From: Bin52 sp965243345
Lineage (GTDB): Bacteria > Pseudomonadota > Alphaproteobacteria > Thalassobaculales > Thalassobaculaceae
DNA: 64,000 nt
Assembly (NCBI GenBank): GCA_965243345.1
Contig: CBDEUR010000002.1
Coordinates: 62,001 to 126,000, forward strand
Direction: 5' to 3'
Shown here: positions 23,951 through 32,124 of the stretch, piece by piece
Position numbering within the stretch: position 1 is the stretch's first letter
How the letters are laid out: each line of letters opens with the position of its first letter
Made by a program: the position numbers and the translations under genes
Notes under the pieces: model-generated
Told to the model about the DNA's origin: nothing
What the model saw: only the letters and a program-made list of their open reading frames with translations
The model's database searches: none

Positions 23951-24620
23951 AGTCCCACGGTGCAACGAAGCGGCTGCCCCAGAGTCCGTGCCGCGCTTGC
24001 CTGGCAGCCGCCTCTTGCCGATCGAGCCCCGCCCCCGGCCAGGCAAGCGCCCAGCCCTGGATTACCATGGCCTCACCGAGATCCACCCCGTCCAGGCTGC
24101 AGTCCCCGAGCATCCTCCCGTAACGGTCCCGCTCGCGCGCCGTGCAGCTGACCTCGCGGCCCGCGGTCCAGCCCGCCAGCACCTTCGCGGCCCCTCGCCC
24201 GCAGGCCCACGGACCCCCGGGGCTGTAGCAGACCTGCCCGGTCTCGGGAGCGTCGATCCGCCGCAGCCGCAGGCGGTGCCCGCCCACCTCGAGCGTATCA
24301 CCGTCGATCACCCGGACGATCCCGGTGAGCCCCCCTGGCGCAGGGCCTGCCCCTGCACCAGGGCCTGCCCCTGACGACCCGAGGGCCGCGTCAAGCCCGT
24401 CAAGCACCGTGGCAGCGCCGGCCCTTCCCTGCTCCAGAACGCCGGCGATGAACGCCCGGGTTTGTCCCAGGCCCGCTTCCACCGTCGCCCTGATGCCCGC
24501 CACGGTGTGCGAGGCAGTTCGCAGCGGATCCGACCAGGCGCCGGGCGTGAGCGACAGGCCGGCCATCCCGAGCACCACGCTCCCGAGCACCAGGGCGAGA
24601 ATGACCCGCTGGAGCTGCAT
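23922..24620 (-). CDS. Membrane-anchored SNase-like thermonuclease
   Basis: The 232-residue protein starts with a signal-anchor helix, then a linker, then a staphylococcal-nuclease domain: VRVIDGDTLEVGGHRLRLRR followed by IDAPETGQ (about residues 103-130), CTARERDRYGRMLG near 160 and a closing aromatic segment. SNases are calcium-dependent nucleases, usually exported. The catalytic-type residues (R..D..E, E/R in RERDRYGR) are present. The ATG at 24620 is used; a GTG lies one codon upstream. It starts 12 nt after the RHH-repeat gene, so they form a pair. A second SNase lies at 50247-51026. Confidence 0.8.
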   Translation of the reverse strand: MQLQRVILALVLGSVVLGMAGLSLTPGAWSDPLRTASHTVAGIRATVEAGLGQTRAFIAGVLEQGRAGAATVLDGLDAALGSSGAGPGAGAGPAPGGLTGIVRVIDGDTLEVGGHRLRLRRIDAPETGQVCYSPGGPWACGRGAAKVLAGWTAGREVSCTARERDRYGRMLGDCSLDGVDLGEAMVIQGWALAWPGAGLDRQEAAARQARHGLWGSRFVAPWDWRRGQRVRR

Positions 24621-24632
24621 CACCGCCTTCCG

Positions 24633-25283
24633 CTACCCGGCTGGACCGCGGCGATGCAGCTCCAGCTCCAGTGCCTCGGCCATGAAGCGCGAGCGGGACA
24701 TGCCGCGCCGGCGAGCCTCGGCGTCGACGCGCTCGATAAGCCCGCGCGGCAGGCGGAAGTTCTGCACAACTCCGGGAGGCCGCGACCCGCGCGGACCTGG
24801 TGCGTCCGGTACCAGGGAAGGGCTCTCCAGGGCCTCGATCAGGGCCGCCTCGGCCAGCACGGCGCCGGTCCGGCCGGTGGCCGCGGCCCGGGCCCGGAGC
24901 ATCACCGCGACATCCGGGGGCACGATCACGGCCCGGACCCGCCGTGTTCCCCGGCCGCGGGGAACACGTACCACGGCGTCCGGGCCGGGAAACGCCCGGG
25001 CGGCCAGCGCCGAGCGAAGCGCGAGGGTCGCAAAGCGGCTGGCGGAGAGGCCCCGGGTTGCGGCCGCGGCCGCAACCCGGGCACACAGCTGCTCGGTGAC
25101 CCGGATGGAGGATCGGACCGGACCGAGGGGAGGGGGCGGGGAAGGGGCCTCCGGCGCTCGACGCCGGAGCTCGCGGTCGAGCGCGTCGCTCAGCACGGTG
25201 GTCCGCGACACCCCGCCGCGGGCACAGGCCTCCTTCCACAGGTCCCGGATGTCGGGCCCGACGGTGAAGGTTCCCTGCAACAT
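24633..25283 (-). CDS. Protein with four tandem ribbon-helix-helix-like segments
   Basis: The 216-residue protein contains four segments that each read as a short beta strand and two helices typical of RHH/CopG DNA-binding motifs: residues about 4-42 (TFTVGPDIRDLW), 56-96 (SSIRVTEQLCARV), 112-151 (RAVIVPPDVAVML) and 170-212 (VQNFRLPRGLIERV). RHH proteins normally carry one motif and dimerise; four in one chain would make a built-in tetramer. The ATG at 25283 is used. It is followed at 12 nt by the SNase gene, which it may regulate. The fold assignment is by pattern only. Confidence 0.6.
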   Translation of the reverse strand: MLQGTFTVGPDIRDLWKEACARGGVSRTTVLSDALDRELRRRAPEAPSPPPPLGPVRSSIRVTEQLCARVAAAAATRGLSASRFATLALRSALAARAFPGPDAVVRVPRGRGTRRVRAVIVPPDVAVMLRARAAATGRTGAVLAEAALIEALESPSLVPDAPGPRGSRPPGVVQNFRLPRGLIERVDAEARRRGMSRSRFMAEALELELHRRGPAG

Positions 25284-25303
25284 GCCGGGGGGAGGGGAGG
25301 AGC

Positions 25304-25732
25304 TCAGGCCAGCCTGGCGTGCGGGTCCTGAAGGTAGCGGCGAAAGCTCTCGATCGCGTCGGCGCACGTCACGTTCCTCAAGGATGCGTCCGTCCCTATC
25401 TGTCCTTCGCCCGGGCCCGAGTTGCGCCACCACCAGCGCTGTTCACAGCGCCAGGCGGCCCGAGGCTGGTCGACGTACACGGCCGCGACGGATGCAGGCG
25501 CAGCGAGGATCTCCACATCGTACCACGAGCTGTCCCCGCCCCGAACCGACCAGTCATCCAGCGCGTCGTGAATTGAACCGCCGACCGATGAAATCCCGTC
25601 TCCGTCGCGGCGCCAGAAGTTCCACTGAACCGGCTCTCGGCCCGTACCAACCGACCGCGCGCCGAAGACGACACATGGCCCGTGGTCCAGTGGCTGTGCC
25701 CAGACCTGGATCTGCCTGTCTTCGGTTGGCAT
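25304..25732 (-). CDS. Unknown tryptophan-rich 142-residue protein
   Basis: The product is soluble and rich in tryptophan and aspartate (WNFWRRDGDGISSVGGS, CEQRWWWRNSG). It belongs to no family I recognise; small Trp-rich proteins of this kind are sometimes immunity proteins, but no toxin partner is visible. The ATG at 25732 is used because sequence further upstream is repeat-rich. It lies 20 nt before the RHH-repeat gene on the same strand and may head that transcript. Confidence 0.45.
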   Translation of the reverse strand: MPTEDRQIQVWAQPLDHGPCVVFGARSVGTGREPVQWNFWRRDGDGISSVGGSIHDALDDWSVRGGDSSWYDVEILAAPASVAAVYVDQPRAAWRCEQRWWWRNSGPGEGQIGTDASLRNVTCADAIESFRRYLQDPHARLA

Positions 25733-25861
25733 GCTCTCCACCCCTCTTGAGCCCAGAACACCCTGCCCGGGAATGGCTGTGTCGGACAGGGCACCGTGGT
25801 GTACCCGATGACGGCCGGTATCCCTACCGAAAACCGCACCGGCAGGGCGGGGAGGTGGCCA

Positions 25862-25975
25862 GGCTCGCACCTGCACCGCTGCACCGGGACAGATACGAAC
25901 CGGCGCACCGTTGCACCGGCTCATTGGTGCATTGGTTCAACGGTGCATGGGTGAGTTGGCGCACCTTTGCACCGG
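25862..25975. repeat. Octamer array G (about 14 units)
   Basis: The 114-bp stretch consists of in-phase units such as GGCGCACC (25902), GTTGCACC, GGTGCATT, GGTTCAAC, GGTGCATG and TTTGCACC. It fills the gap between the divergent genes at 25732 and 26099; otherwise that 366-nt interval holds nothing recognisable. Confidence 0.8.
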
Positions 25976-26098
25976 CCGCTCCGCGTGCATCCGTCGTTCC
26001 TGCCCGCCACGTGTCCGGTTCCCGAGGGTGACGGCGGACGGAAAATCTGGAAAATCGTTCATGAGGCCCTCACCCTCACCCTGATCATGGAGACTGCC

Positions 26099-26569
26099 GT
26101 GTCGACCGATCGCCCGAACTGGCCCGAGGCTCCGGACTGGCCCACCGATCCCTCCCTGCCGCCGACCAACCTCCCTGCCGGCGCCAGCCGCCATGTGCTG
26201 CGGGTGCCGGTGGAGTGGCAGACCTACCGGCATGATTTCTACACCTGGAACCATCCCGAGGACGGGCGTCTGGTGCTGATGGATTTCCGGACCGTCGACG
26301 ACTGGGTCCCGTGGATGCGCTGGGACGACGCCCGCGAACGGCTCCCCGAGCTGCTCCTCGCCGGGGATTACCAGAACCCCCTTGTCGAGGGCGACCAGCT
26401 CGAGGAAGTCCTCCAGGGAATGGCGGACCGGTATTTCGAGTTTCTCCTGGCATCGGTCGAAGGAAGGCCTCCGCCGGATCTCGCGCCTCCCTCGCAGAGG
26501 ATGGACGCCGATCCGATCGACCTCGCCAGGGCCGAGACCAGGATCCGGCGGGAGAATCAGGGCTCGTAG
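26099..26569 (+). CDS. Unknown proline/tryptophan-rich 156-residue protein
   Basis: The product contains an acidic, aromatic-rich region (RHDFYTWNHPEDGRLVLMDF, VDDWVPWMRWDDARERLPEL) and a helical C-terminus. It has no membrane segment and no recognised family. I chose the GTG at 26099 because GGAG lies about 6 nt upstream; an ATG at 26087 has no ribosome-binding site. It is a lone plus-strand gene bordered by octamer array G on the left and the long non-coding origin region on the right. Confidence 0.45.
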   Translation: MSTDRPNWPEAPDWPTDPSLPPTNLPAGASRHVLRVPVEWQTYRHDFYTWNHPEDGRLVLMDFRTVDDWVPWMRWDDARERLPELLLAGDYQNPLVEGDQLEEVLQGMADRYFEFLLASVEGRPPPDLAPPSQRMDADPIDLARAETRIRRENQGS

Positions 26570-27331
26570 GTGCCTCCTGCCCATCGCAGGTCCAGTCTCG
26601 ACCCGCCGTTTCCGGGCGCCGGGACTGGCCGCAGGCCGCGTTCACCGGCTGCGCCGCGGTGACAGGCAACCAACGACGAGGCTCTCGCGCGGGGTGAGGG
26701 AAGGGCAGTGGCAGCGGCCCGGCGCTCGAAAAATCCGCGGGCTTGCCTGCGTGCCGGCAACCTGCGCCTGCACAGTGGCCGGTAGCGTGTTACTCTCGGT
26801 CAGCAGGCCTGTTCCTTGCGGTTTGGGAATGTGCGTGTTGCCCGTTGGCGGCGACCCTTCTTCCCGACCGGGCCGCCGCCACTTTCATCCCGAGCGCTCA
26901 GCCCATACCTGCCGCCACGGCTCAAGCGGATCCGTGCGTCGCGTCATGTCGCCGTCACCTGGTGTCCGGGTCCAGGACGAAGGGTACGGACGCCGGGCAG
27001 CTGCCGGATAGGCGAGGGGTGCCGCTCCCGATCTTGTGACGCTTTCTGCATGTCGTCGACCAGGCGCGCCAGGCCGACGCAGCGAGAGAGCGGGGTGTAC
27101 CCGGCGCGGCGCGGCGCGGCGCGGTTCCGGTCTCCGTCCGCCCGAACTGCGCCGCCCTGGCCCGTTTTTTTGGTTTGTTGTGCGCGCGTGCGCGCTCGGT
27201 GCGCGGCGACATCAGGAGCCGCGCATAGAGAGCGCGCTATCAAGCGCGCACACAGAACAGCACGCTGTAGCTACTGTTCTTTCTGTTGGGGGGTCAAAAA
27301 GCCGTGTCGATACAATAACTTGCGACGGCGC
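26570..27331. other. Non-coding interval left of the 22-bp iterons
   Basis: No reading frame here looks like a real gene. Base composition falls from very GC-rich to mixed after about 27150, with GCGC-alternating stretches (27110-27250). It leads into the iteron cluster and may be part of the origin region. Confidence 0.4.
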
Positions 27332-27916
27332 GGTCAAAGGGATTGCACCATCAGGTCAAAGGGTTTGCACCATCAGGTCAAAGGGTTTGCACCATACGTG
27401 AACACCTGTTCACGTATGCAAGTGCCATCGCGGGAGCAGGAATCACGGTATGTTCCAGGACGTCTGACGTCTGTCGTGAGCTCTTAAAGGATTGAAATAG
27501 CGCAGAATTATCCGAGATATTGCCGCCCTTGCACCATGGGGTCAAAGGGTTTGCACCATCGGTGCTGCCTCGCGCCGCTTGGTCAGGAATCCGCGCTGTT
27601 CAGGCTGATGGGCAGGATTCTCAAACTATTGAAAAACCAGATAAATAACGGTCCGGTCAAAGGGTTTGCACTATCAGGTCAAAGGGTTTGCACCATCGCG
27701 GGTGTGTTCATATTTTTCCCCAAAAAATCGTCACATCCCTCGTCATGCGCTTGCCGCCCTTACACCACTGGCACCGCGGTGCGCCGCTCGACAAGGGAAC
27801 TACTTCGGGCGATGTCTGTGTGAGAGTGGCAAGTGGTTGATAAATCAACACTTCGTTTGGGGTGTCGCCACCCTTGCACCATCAGGTCAAAGGGTTTGCA
27901 CCATTCACCACATCGC
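27332..27916 (+). other. Probable replication origin: 22-bp iteron clusters
   Basis: Seven near-identical 22-bp direct repeats share the core GGTCAAAGGGTTTGCACCAT. Three are in tandem (27332, 27354, 27376), one stands alone (27540), two are in tandem (27655, 27677) and one is at 27895. Half copies (TTGCACCAT) lie at about 27530 and 27881. AT-rich stretches lie at 27485-27515, 27610-27650 and 27700-27735. The cluster is just downstream of the operon encoding primase, helicase and a Rep-like protein, the arrangement expected of an IncQ-like, self-primed replicon. Confidence 0.7.
27393..27418. repeat. Perfect 26-bp palindrome at the end of the tandem iterons
   Basis: CATACGTGAACA at 27393-27404 and TGTTCACGTATG at 27407-27418 are exact reverse complements around a CC centre. 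It overlaps the last 5 nt of the third iteron. It may be a repressor operator, a single-strand initiation hairpin for the primase, or both. Confidence 0.85.
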
Positions 27917-28060
27917 GCGGCCGCCCACGTGCCTAAACGACCGCACTGCGCCGGCAGGTACACGCTGCGTCCGACCCTGCCGAACCGCGGCCGGGCGGAT
28001 CTTCGAGATCAGGTCACGCAGCCATGCAGGACCCGGGGGCGAAACCACCCCGGAGGATCG

Positions 28061-29602
28061 TCAGCTCGTCGGTTTCACCGTCGCGTTCGGGTGGGGTTCC
28101 AGGATCCGCCATCCTTCCCGGCCGCAGTCCTCGATCACGACCCGGCCCTCGATCTCGAGCTGACGCAGACGGGAATCGGCCCGACCGGCCTTGTACGACC
28201 GCATTTGCTTCGAGTTCGCATCACTTCCGTGCCCGTAGAACAGTCGGCGGCGATCGTCGCGGTCGAGGATCGGCACCTTGTCCGCGTGCGGGTGCCGCTC
28301 GTGTCCGAGGAGTACCGCTTCCGGATGGCGCCAGTCGCGCTGCGGAACAACGCCTGGCAGCCACCGCAGGCGCTGCTCGCGGTCTGGGAGCGGATTGCGG
28401 CCATGCCCCAGGATCAGGGTGCCGTCGGCGCGGGTCAGGTGACCCTGCGGACTGCGCATGGCCAGTGGACGCGTGGCGTAGATCCGGTACCCCCCGTTCG
28501 CGGCTTTGGCCCGGTCCCACAGCGTCGCCAGGGTGAGGGCGCCATCAAAGGCGGGATCGGAAACCACACCGGCGGCGATCAGAGCATCACGCCGGATCAT
28601 CGGGCCGTGATCGGCGGCTTCCGGCAGCGCAATCTCGATCACCGCACGCGATTCCAGATCCGAGAAGTCCGGCCTGGAGCGGAACATGACCGGCCTCCAC
28701 TCGCGCCGGTCCGGCAGGATGACGCCGGCAAGCGTCACCGCGTTCATGGCACGCCCAAGCAGCCGAGCATGCCGGCTCGGCTTCCACTCGCTGCGGCCGC
28801 CCTGGCCGGTTCCGGTCTCGACCGGCGCCGGCCAGATCCATTCGTGTGCGATCTCGCGCAGGGTCGGACGCAGCGTGTAGCGTCCGCCCGCCCGGCGTTC
28901 GGACTGCGGTACGGAGAGCAGGGCGTGCGCCAGCAGCCGCTTGTCGATGCGTGCTCCCCGGCCGGGTGACAGTGCCCCGAACCCGATCTCCTCGGCAACC
29001 ACGAGCGCGGGTGCCGGCACAACCGCGCTGTCCTTGTGCGGCATCACGCTGCCCAGCAGCATCTCGCCCCTCTCGCTGTCGACAAGACCGGGACGGATGG
29101 GCAGCTCGTTGTCATGCAGCGGGCCCTTGACCACGGCGGGCGCGTTGTCGGCCGCCCAGGCAAAGAGGGCGCCCGCCATGATCGCAGTTTCGCGGGTGTC
29201 TGCCTCGACGTCGGGCGGACGGCCCTGCCAGGAGGCGATGAGCGGTGCGAGCGGGTGCCGAGGACGGTCGGCAGCCGGCCTTGCGCACCAGTCGCCATGC
29301 ACCGTGGTCAGAGACGGACCCTTCCACGCTCCGCGACCCGTCTTGCCGATTGCCACCAGGCCCGGCGGCGACGCCGGCCCGGTGTCCAGCGGTGCCCAAC
29401 GCCACTCGGTGCCACCGTACAGTGCGGCAAGGCGACTGCCCGCCTCCTCGGCGCCCTCTTCGGGAAACTCCAACAACCATTCTGTCAGCGCCGCCTCGGA
29501 CGGGATCTCGTCGTCCGGGCAGTCAGCCTGCAACTCCCGCGCCACCGCCCGGATGATAGCCGCAGCATCACCGACGGCCAGAATGGCGGGAGGGTCAGAC
29601 AT
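28061..29602 (-). CDS. Rep-like plasmid replication protein (tentative)
   Basis: The 513-residue protein is the last gene of the pilN-to-rep operon and ends about 145 nt from the nearest iteron. No motif is diagnostic. The N-terminus is acidic and helical, and the C-terminal part has a winged-helix feel (SRLRQLEIEGRVVIEDCGRE, then GWRILEP). The role as iteron-binding initiator is inferred from position after primase and helicase genes. The ATG at 29602 overlaps the helicase stop by 8 nt; a longer frame upstream lies inside the helicase gene. Confidence 0.45.
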   Translation of the reverse strand: MSDPPAILAVGDAAAIIRAVARELQADCPDDEIPSEAALTEWLLEFPEEGAEEAGSRLAALYGGTEWRWAPLDTGPASPPGLVAIGKTGRGAWKGPSLTTVHGDWCARPAADRPRHPLAPLIASWQGRPPDVEADTRETAIMAGALFAWAADNAPAVVKGPLHDNELPIRPGLVDSERGEMLLGSVMPHKDSAVVPAPALVVAEEIGFGALSPGRGARIDKRLLAHALLSVPQSERRAGGRYTLRPTLREIAHEWIWPAPVETGTGQGGRSEWKPSRHARLLGRAMNAVTLAGVILPDRREWRPVMFRSRPDFSDLESRAVIEIALPEAADHGPMIRRDALIAAGVVSDPAFDGALTLATLWDRAKAANGGYRIYATRPLAMRSPQGHLTRADGTLILGHGRNPLPDREQRLRWLPGVVPQRDWRHPEAVLLGHERHPHADKVPILDRDDRRRLFYGHGSDANSKQMRSYKAGRADSRLRQLEIEGRVVIEDCGREGWRILEPHPNATVKPTS

Positions 29603-30968
29603 ACGGCGACCTGTACGGCGGGCTTCCGGACGGGCGGTCCAGGTCGTCTCCGAGGCCGTTGCCCGCCCGCTGCCGGTTCGCACCGATGTCCGTGCGGCTC
29701 GATTCGGGCACCAGCACGGACCTCGGTTTCCGCCCGGTCGCCTGCGCCGCGTGACGCTCATGCGTCTCGGCCGCGTCCAGCGGACGGCACCCGAACCAAG
29801 CGAGTTCGGCCGGGCAGGCGTGTTCCGGGTCCGCTCGCTGCCAGTGTCGGGCCAGCCACAGATGCCCGCCGCCGAACGCATAGCTCTGCTTCGGTGAGCG
29901 CAGTCTGTGCGCGGGCGCCTTTACCGTCTTGGCGTCCGCCGCGAACTGGCAGCCTGTCTCGCCGGAAACCTCGAGGCTCAAAAACGCACGCACCGACGCC
30001 TGCCAGTCGGTCGAGCCCGAATAGCCGCCCTTCGCCTGGCCGGCCTGTGACGGGTGCGCGATCAGCAGGACGGTGCAGCCCGCAGCCTCGGCCGCCGCGT
30101 CGATCGCAGACGTGAAGGCGCGGACCAGCGACCGGTCGATTTCCGAACTTGCGAACGCGGCGGCCAGCGGATCCAGGATCGCGAGCTTGTGGCCGGGCAG
30201 GGTGTGCAGGAACCGGCGGCCGGCCTCGGTCCACGTCGCCCGCGTCGAGACATGACCGCCTTCCAGCGGCCCCCACAGAGGGCCTCCGATTGCTCGCATG
30301 TCCACGAACCGGAGCAGGTTCGGGCTCGGGAACGGCTCTACGATCGCGCCGGCGTGGTGTGCCATGCGCCAGCGCCGCAGCATTTCGTTCCGCTCGTCTT
30401 CCCAGGACAGCCACAGGACCCGACCTTCGTCGGCAACAGGCTGCAAGACGGCATGGTCGGCGCGTAACGCGTCCGGATCCCGTATGCCGGGCACCGGGTG
30501 CAGGGGTGAGCCGCCGTACATCACGGCTGCCGCGATCTGCAGCGCCAGTGTTGACTTGCCTGCACCGCCGGAACCGTACAGCGCTGCCAGACGGCCGGTA
30601 GGCAGCATGTCGTGGATCAGCCACTGCCGTGCTGGCGGGTCGCACGCGTCCCAGTCCTCGCCGGGCAGCGGCTCCAGGGCCCGCCCGGGATCCTCGGCGA
30701 TCAGCGCGGCACTCCGCGCCTCGAGCGGCAACCTGTTCCAGGCATCGGCCAGTGCGGCCATGATCGTCGCGTCGTCGGCCTCCGGCGTGAGCCGCGCGGC
30801 CGCGCCGCTGATGGCGGCGCGGGCCCGGGCAAACTGGTCCTCCTGCACGGCCCTGGCCATGTCCCGGACGCTGGACCGGATGCCGGCATCGTCGCCGGCC
30901 TCCCGGGCGCGAAAATGCTCGGCCAGGAGCTTGCGTGCCGATCCCTCAGGTGTGATCGTTGTCGTCAT
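29595..30968 (-). CDS. RSF1010 RepA-like replicative helicase (AAA/RecA-fold ATPase)
   Basis: The 457-residue protein has Walker A GSGGAGKST at residues 132-140, a following strand WLSWEDERNEMLRRW, a Walker B-like KLAILDPLAAAF near 265 and TVLLIAHPSQAG near 295. This is the RecA-fold layout of hexameric helicases of the RSF1010 RepA type, which unwind the plasmid origin independently of host DnaB. The ATG at 30968 comes 4 nt after the primase stop, and the Rep-like gene overlaps its 3' end. The N-terminal 115 residues are helical and specific to this lineage. Confidence 0.8.
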   Translation of the reverse strand: MTTTITPEGSARKLLAEHFRAREAGDDAGIRSSVRDMARAVQEDQFARARAAISGAAARLTPEADDATIMAALADAWNRLPLEARSAALIAEDPGRALEPLPGEDWDACDPPARQWLIHDMLPTGRLAALYGSGGAGKSTLALQIAAAVMYGGSPLHPVPGIRDPDALRADHAVLQPVADEGRVLWLSWEDERNEMLRRWRMAHHAGAIVEPFPSPNLLRFVDMRAIGGPLWGPLEGGHVSTRATWTEAGRRFLHTLPGHKLAILDPLAAAFASSEIDRSLVRAFTSAIDAAAEAAGCTVLLIAHPSQAGQAKGGYSGSTDWQASVRAFLSLEVSGETGCQFAADAKTVKAPAHRLRSPKQSYAFGGGHLWLARHWQRADPEHACPAELAWFGCRPLDAAETHERHAAQATGRKPRSVLVPESSRTDIGANRQRAGNGLGDDLDRPSGSPPYRSPYV

Positions 30969-30972
30969 GATT

Positions 30973-32124
30973 TCAAGCCTCCCTTGCCGGCCTTGGGGTC
31001 TGGACGGCGGTTGCTGTTTGAGGGTCCGCCCCGCCGTCGGCAGGCTTCAGTTCGGCCCACGCCGCATGCTCGGCGTCTGAACGGGACAGTCCGGCGTCAG
31101 CCTCGAGGATCGCGACGCGTTCGGCCCAGGCTTCGGTCAGCGCTTTTGCCGGGTCGGACCCGGGCTGGTTGAACGCCACCCGGACCTGCACACCTCGTGC
31201 GAGTGCGTCGTCCTGCAGTTGGAAGGCCGCCTTCCGCCCGGGGCCGTCGCCGTCGCAGTGCACGGTTACGGGTCGGGCGACTGCCGCCAGGGCCAGCGCC
31301 AAGGCCGCCACGCCTGCGGTGCCGCCGCCCGACCATGCCTCGCATCCGGTCCAGGTGCGGATCGCCAGCGCATCGGCATCCCCCTCGGCCAGCGCCAGGG
31401 GATCTCCCGGTGCATCGGGGCCGGGAACGCGAAAAGCCGCGCCGCGCCGCTCGCCCAGGGTGCGCTGCCAGCGCGGTGCGCACCGGGTGCCGTCTGCGCG
31501 CAGTGCGTCCAGGGAGACGGAGGTGACGGCGCCATTCACCGTGTAGCAGCAGGCCATGGCTCCGGCGGCATCGTCGTCGGGCCCCTCCCGCCAGCGAAGC
31601 GCAGTGATCGCCGCACGCGAAAGCCAGCGAACGGAGTCAGGCAACGGTGCGTGCGGCGGCCAGCACCCCCGGGCGCCCAGGTAGGCGCGCACGAGGCCCG
31701 GGTCCGGGACCGCCGCACTCCACAGCCGGCGCGCCCGGGCAATTTTCGCCTGGATTTTCCTCTGGTGCTCATTCCCCTGGGCGGAAACACCCCCTGAATC
31801 GCCGTCAGAGCGCCGCTGAGGGGTGCTGGCGGCTTTTCGGGGGTGTTCGGCGCCCCCGGAGCGGAGCGCCCCGGTACGGCCTTCCGAGCGGCTCTCCCTG
31901 GTGGGCCAGGCGAAACCCGCGGCCTCGATCAGCCGGCGGAACGCGGCAGCATCGCTCCCATCCGGGCAGCATTGCCGGCAGAACGCCCCACCCGTGGGCG
32001 TCACCCGGAAACGATTGTCCCCGCCACAGGCCGGGCACGGCCCGATCAGTTCGCGCCCGCTGCGCTTCAGGCCCAGGACTGCGGCGCGAGCCTGCCAGGC
32101 GCCATATCCGGGCAGTGACGTCAT
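30973..32124 (-). CDS. Plasmid DNA primase (zinc-binding plus Toprim domains)
   Basis: The 383-residue protein has a CPACGGDNRF...CRQCC zinc-binding motif at residues 30-53 (CHC2-like) and a C-terminal Toprim domain (LALAEGDADALAIRTWTG, then VHCDGDGPGRKAAF). It would lay RNA primers for plasmid replication or for incoming single strands during conjugation. The middle is basic and low-complexity. The ATG at 32124 overlaps the stop of the PilO-like gene (ATGA). It is followed by the helicase gene at 4 nt, giving an IncQ-like primase-helicase-Rep order. Confidence 0.82.
   Translation of the reverse strand: MTSLPGYGAWQARAAVLGLKRSGRELIGPCPACGGDNRFRVTPTGGAFCRQCCPDGSDAAAFRRLIEAAGFAWPTRESRSEGRTGALRSGGAEHPRKAASTPQRRSDGDSGGVSAQGNEHQRKIQAKIARARRLWSAAVPDPGLVRAYLGARGCWPPHAPLPDSVRWLSRAAITALRWREGPDDDAAGAMACCYTVNGAVTSVSLDALRADGTRCAPRWQRTLGERRGAAFRVPGPDAPGDPLALAEGDADALAIRTWTGCEAWSGGGTAGVAALALALAAVARPVTVHCDGDGPGRKAAFQLQDDALARGVQVRVAFNQPGSDPAKALTEAWAERVAILEADAGLSRSDAEHAAWAELKPADGGADPQTATAVQTPRPAREA

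Noticed and set aside
27393..27418. The 26-bp palindrome as a ParB parS site
   Set aside because: The parS core is centred on CACGTG; here the centre is ACCT and no ParB gene was found.
26743..27487. Overlapping plus-strand frames before the 22-bp iterons
   Set aside because: Translations are Arg/Pro/Cys-rich without domain features and they run into the iterons.
27332..27916. The 22-bp GGTCAAAGGG repeats as CRISPR or transposon ends
   Set aside because: The first copies are directly adjacent without spacers and all point the same way, beside replication genes; iterons explain this better.
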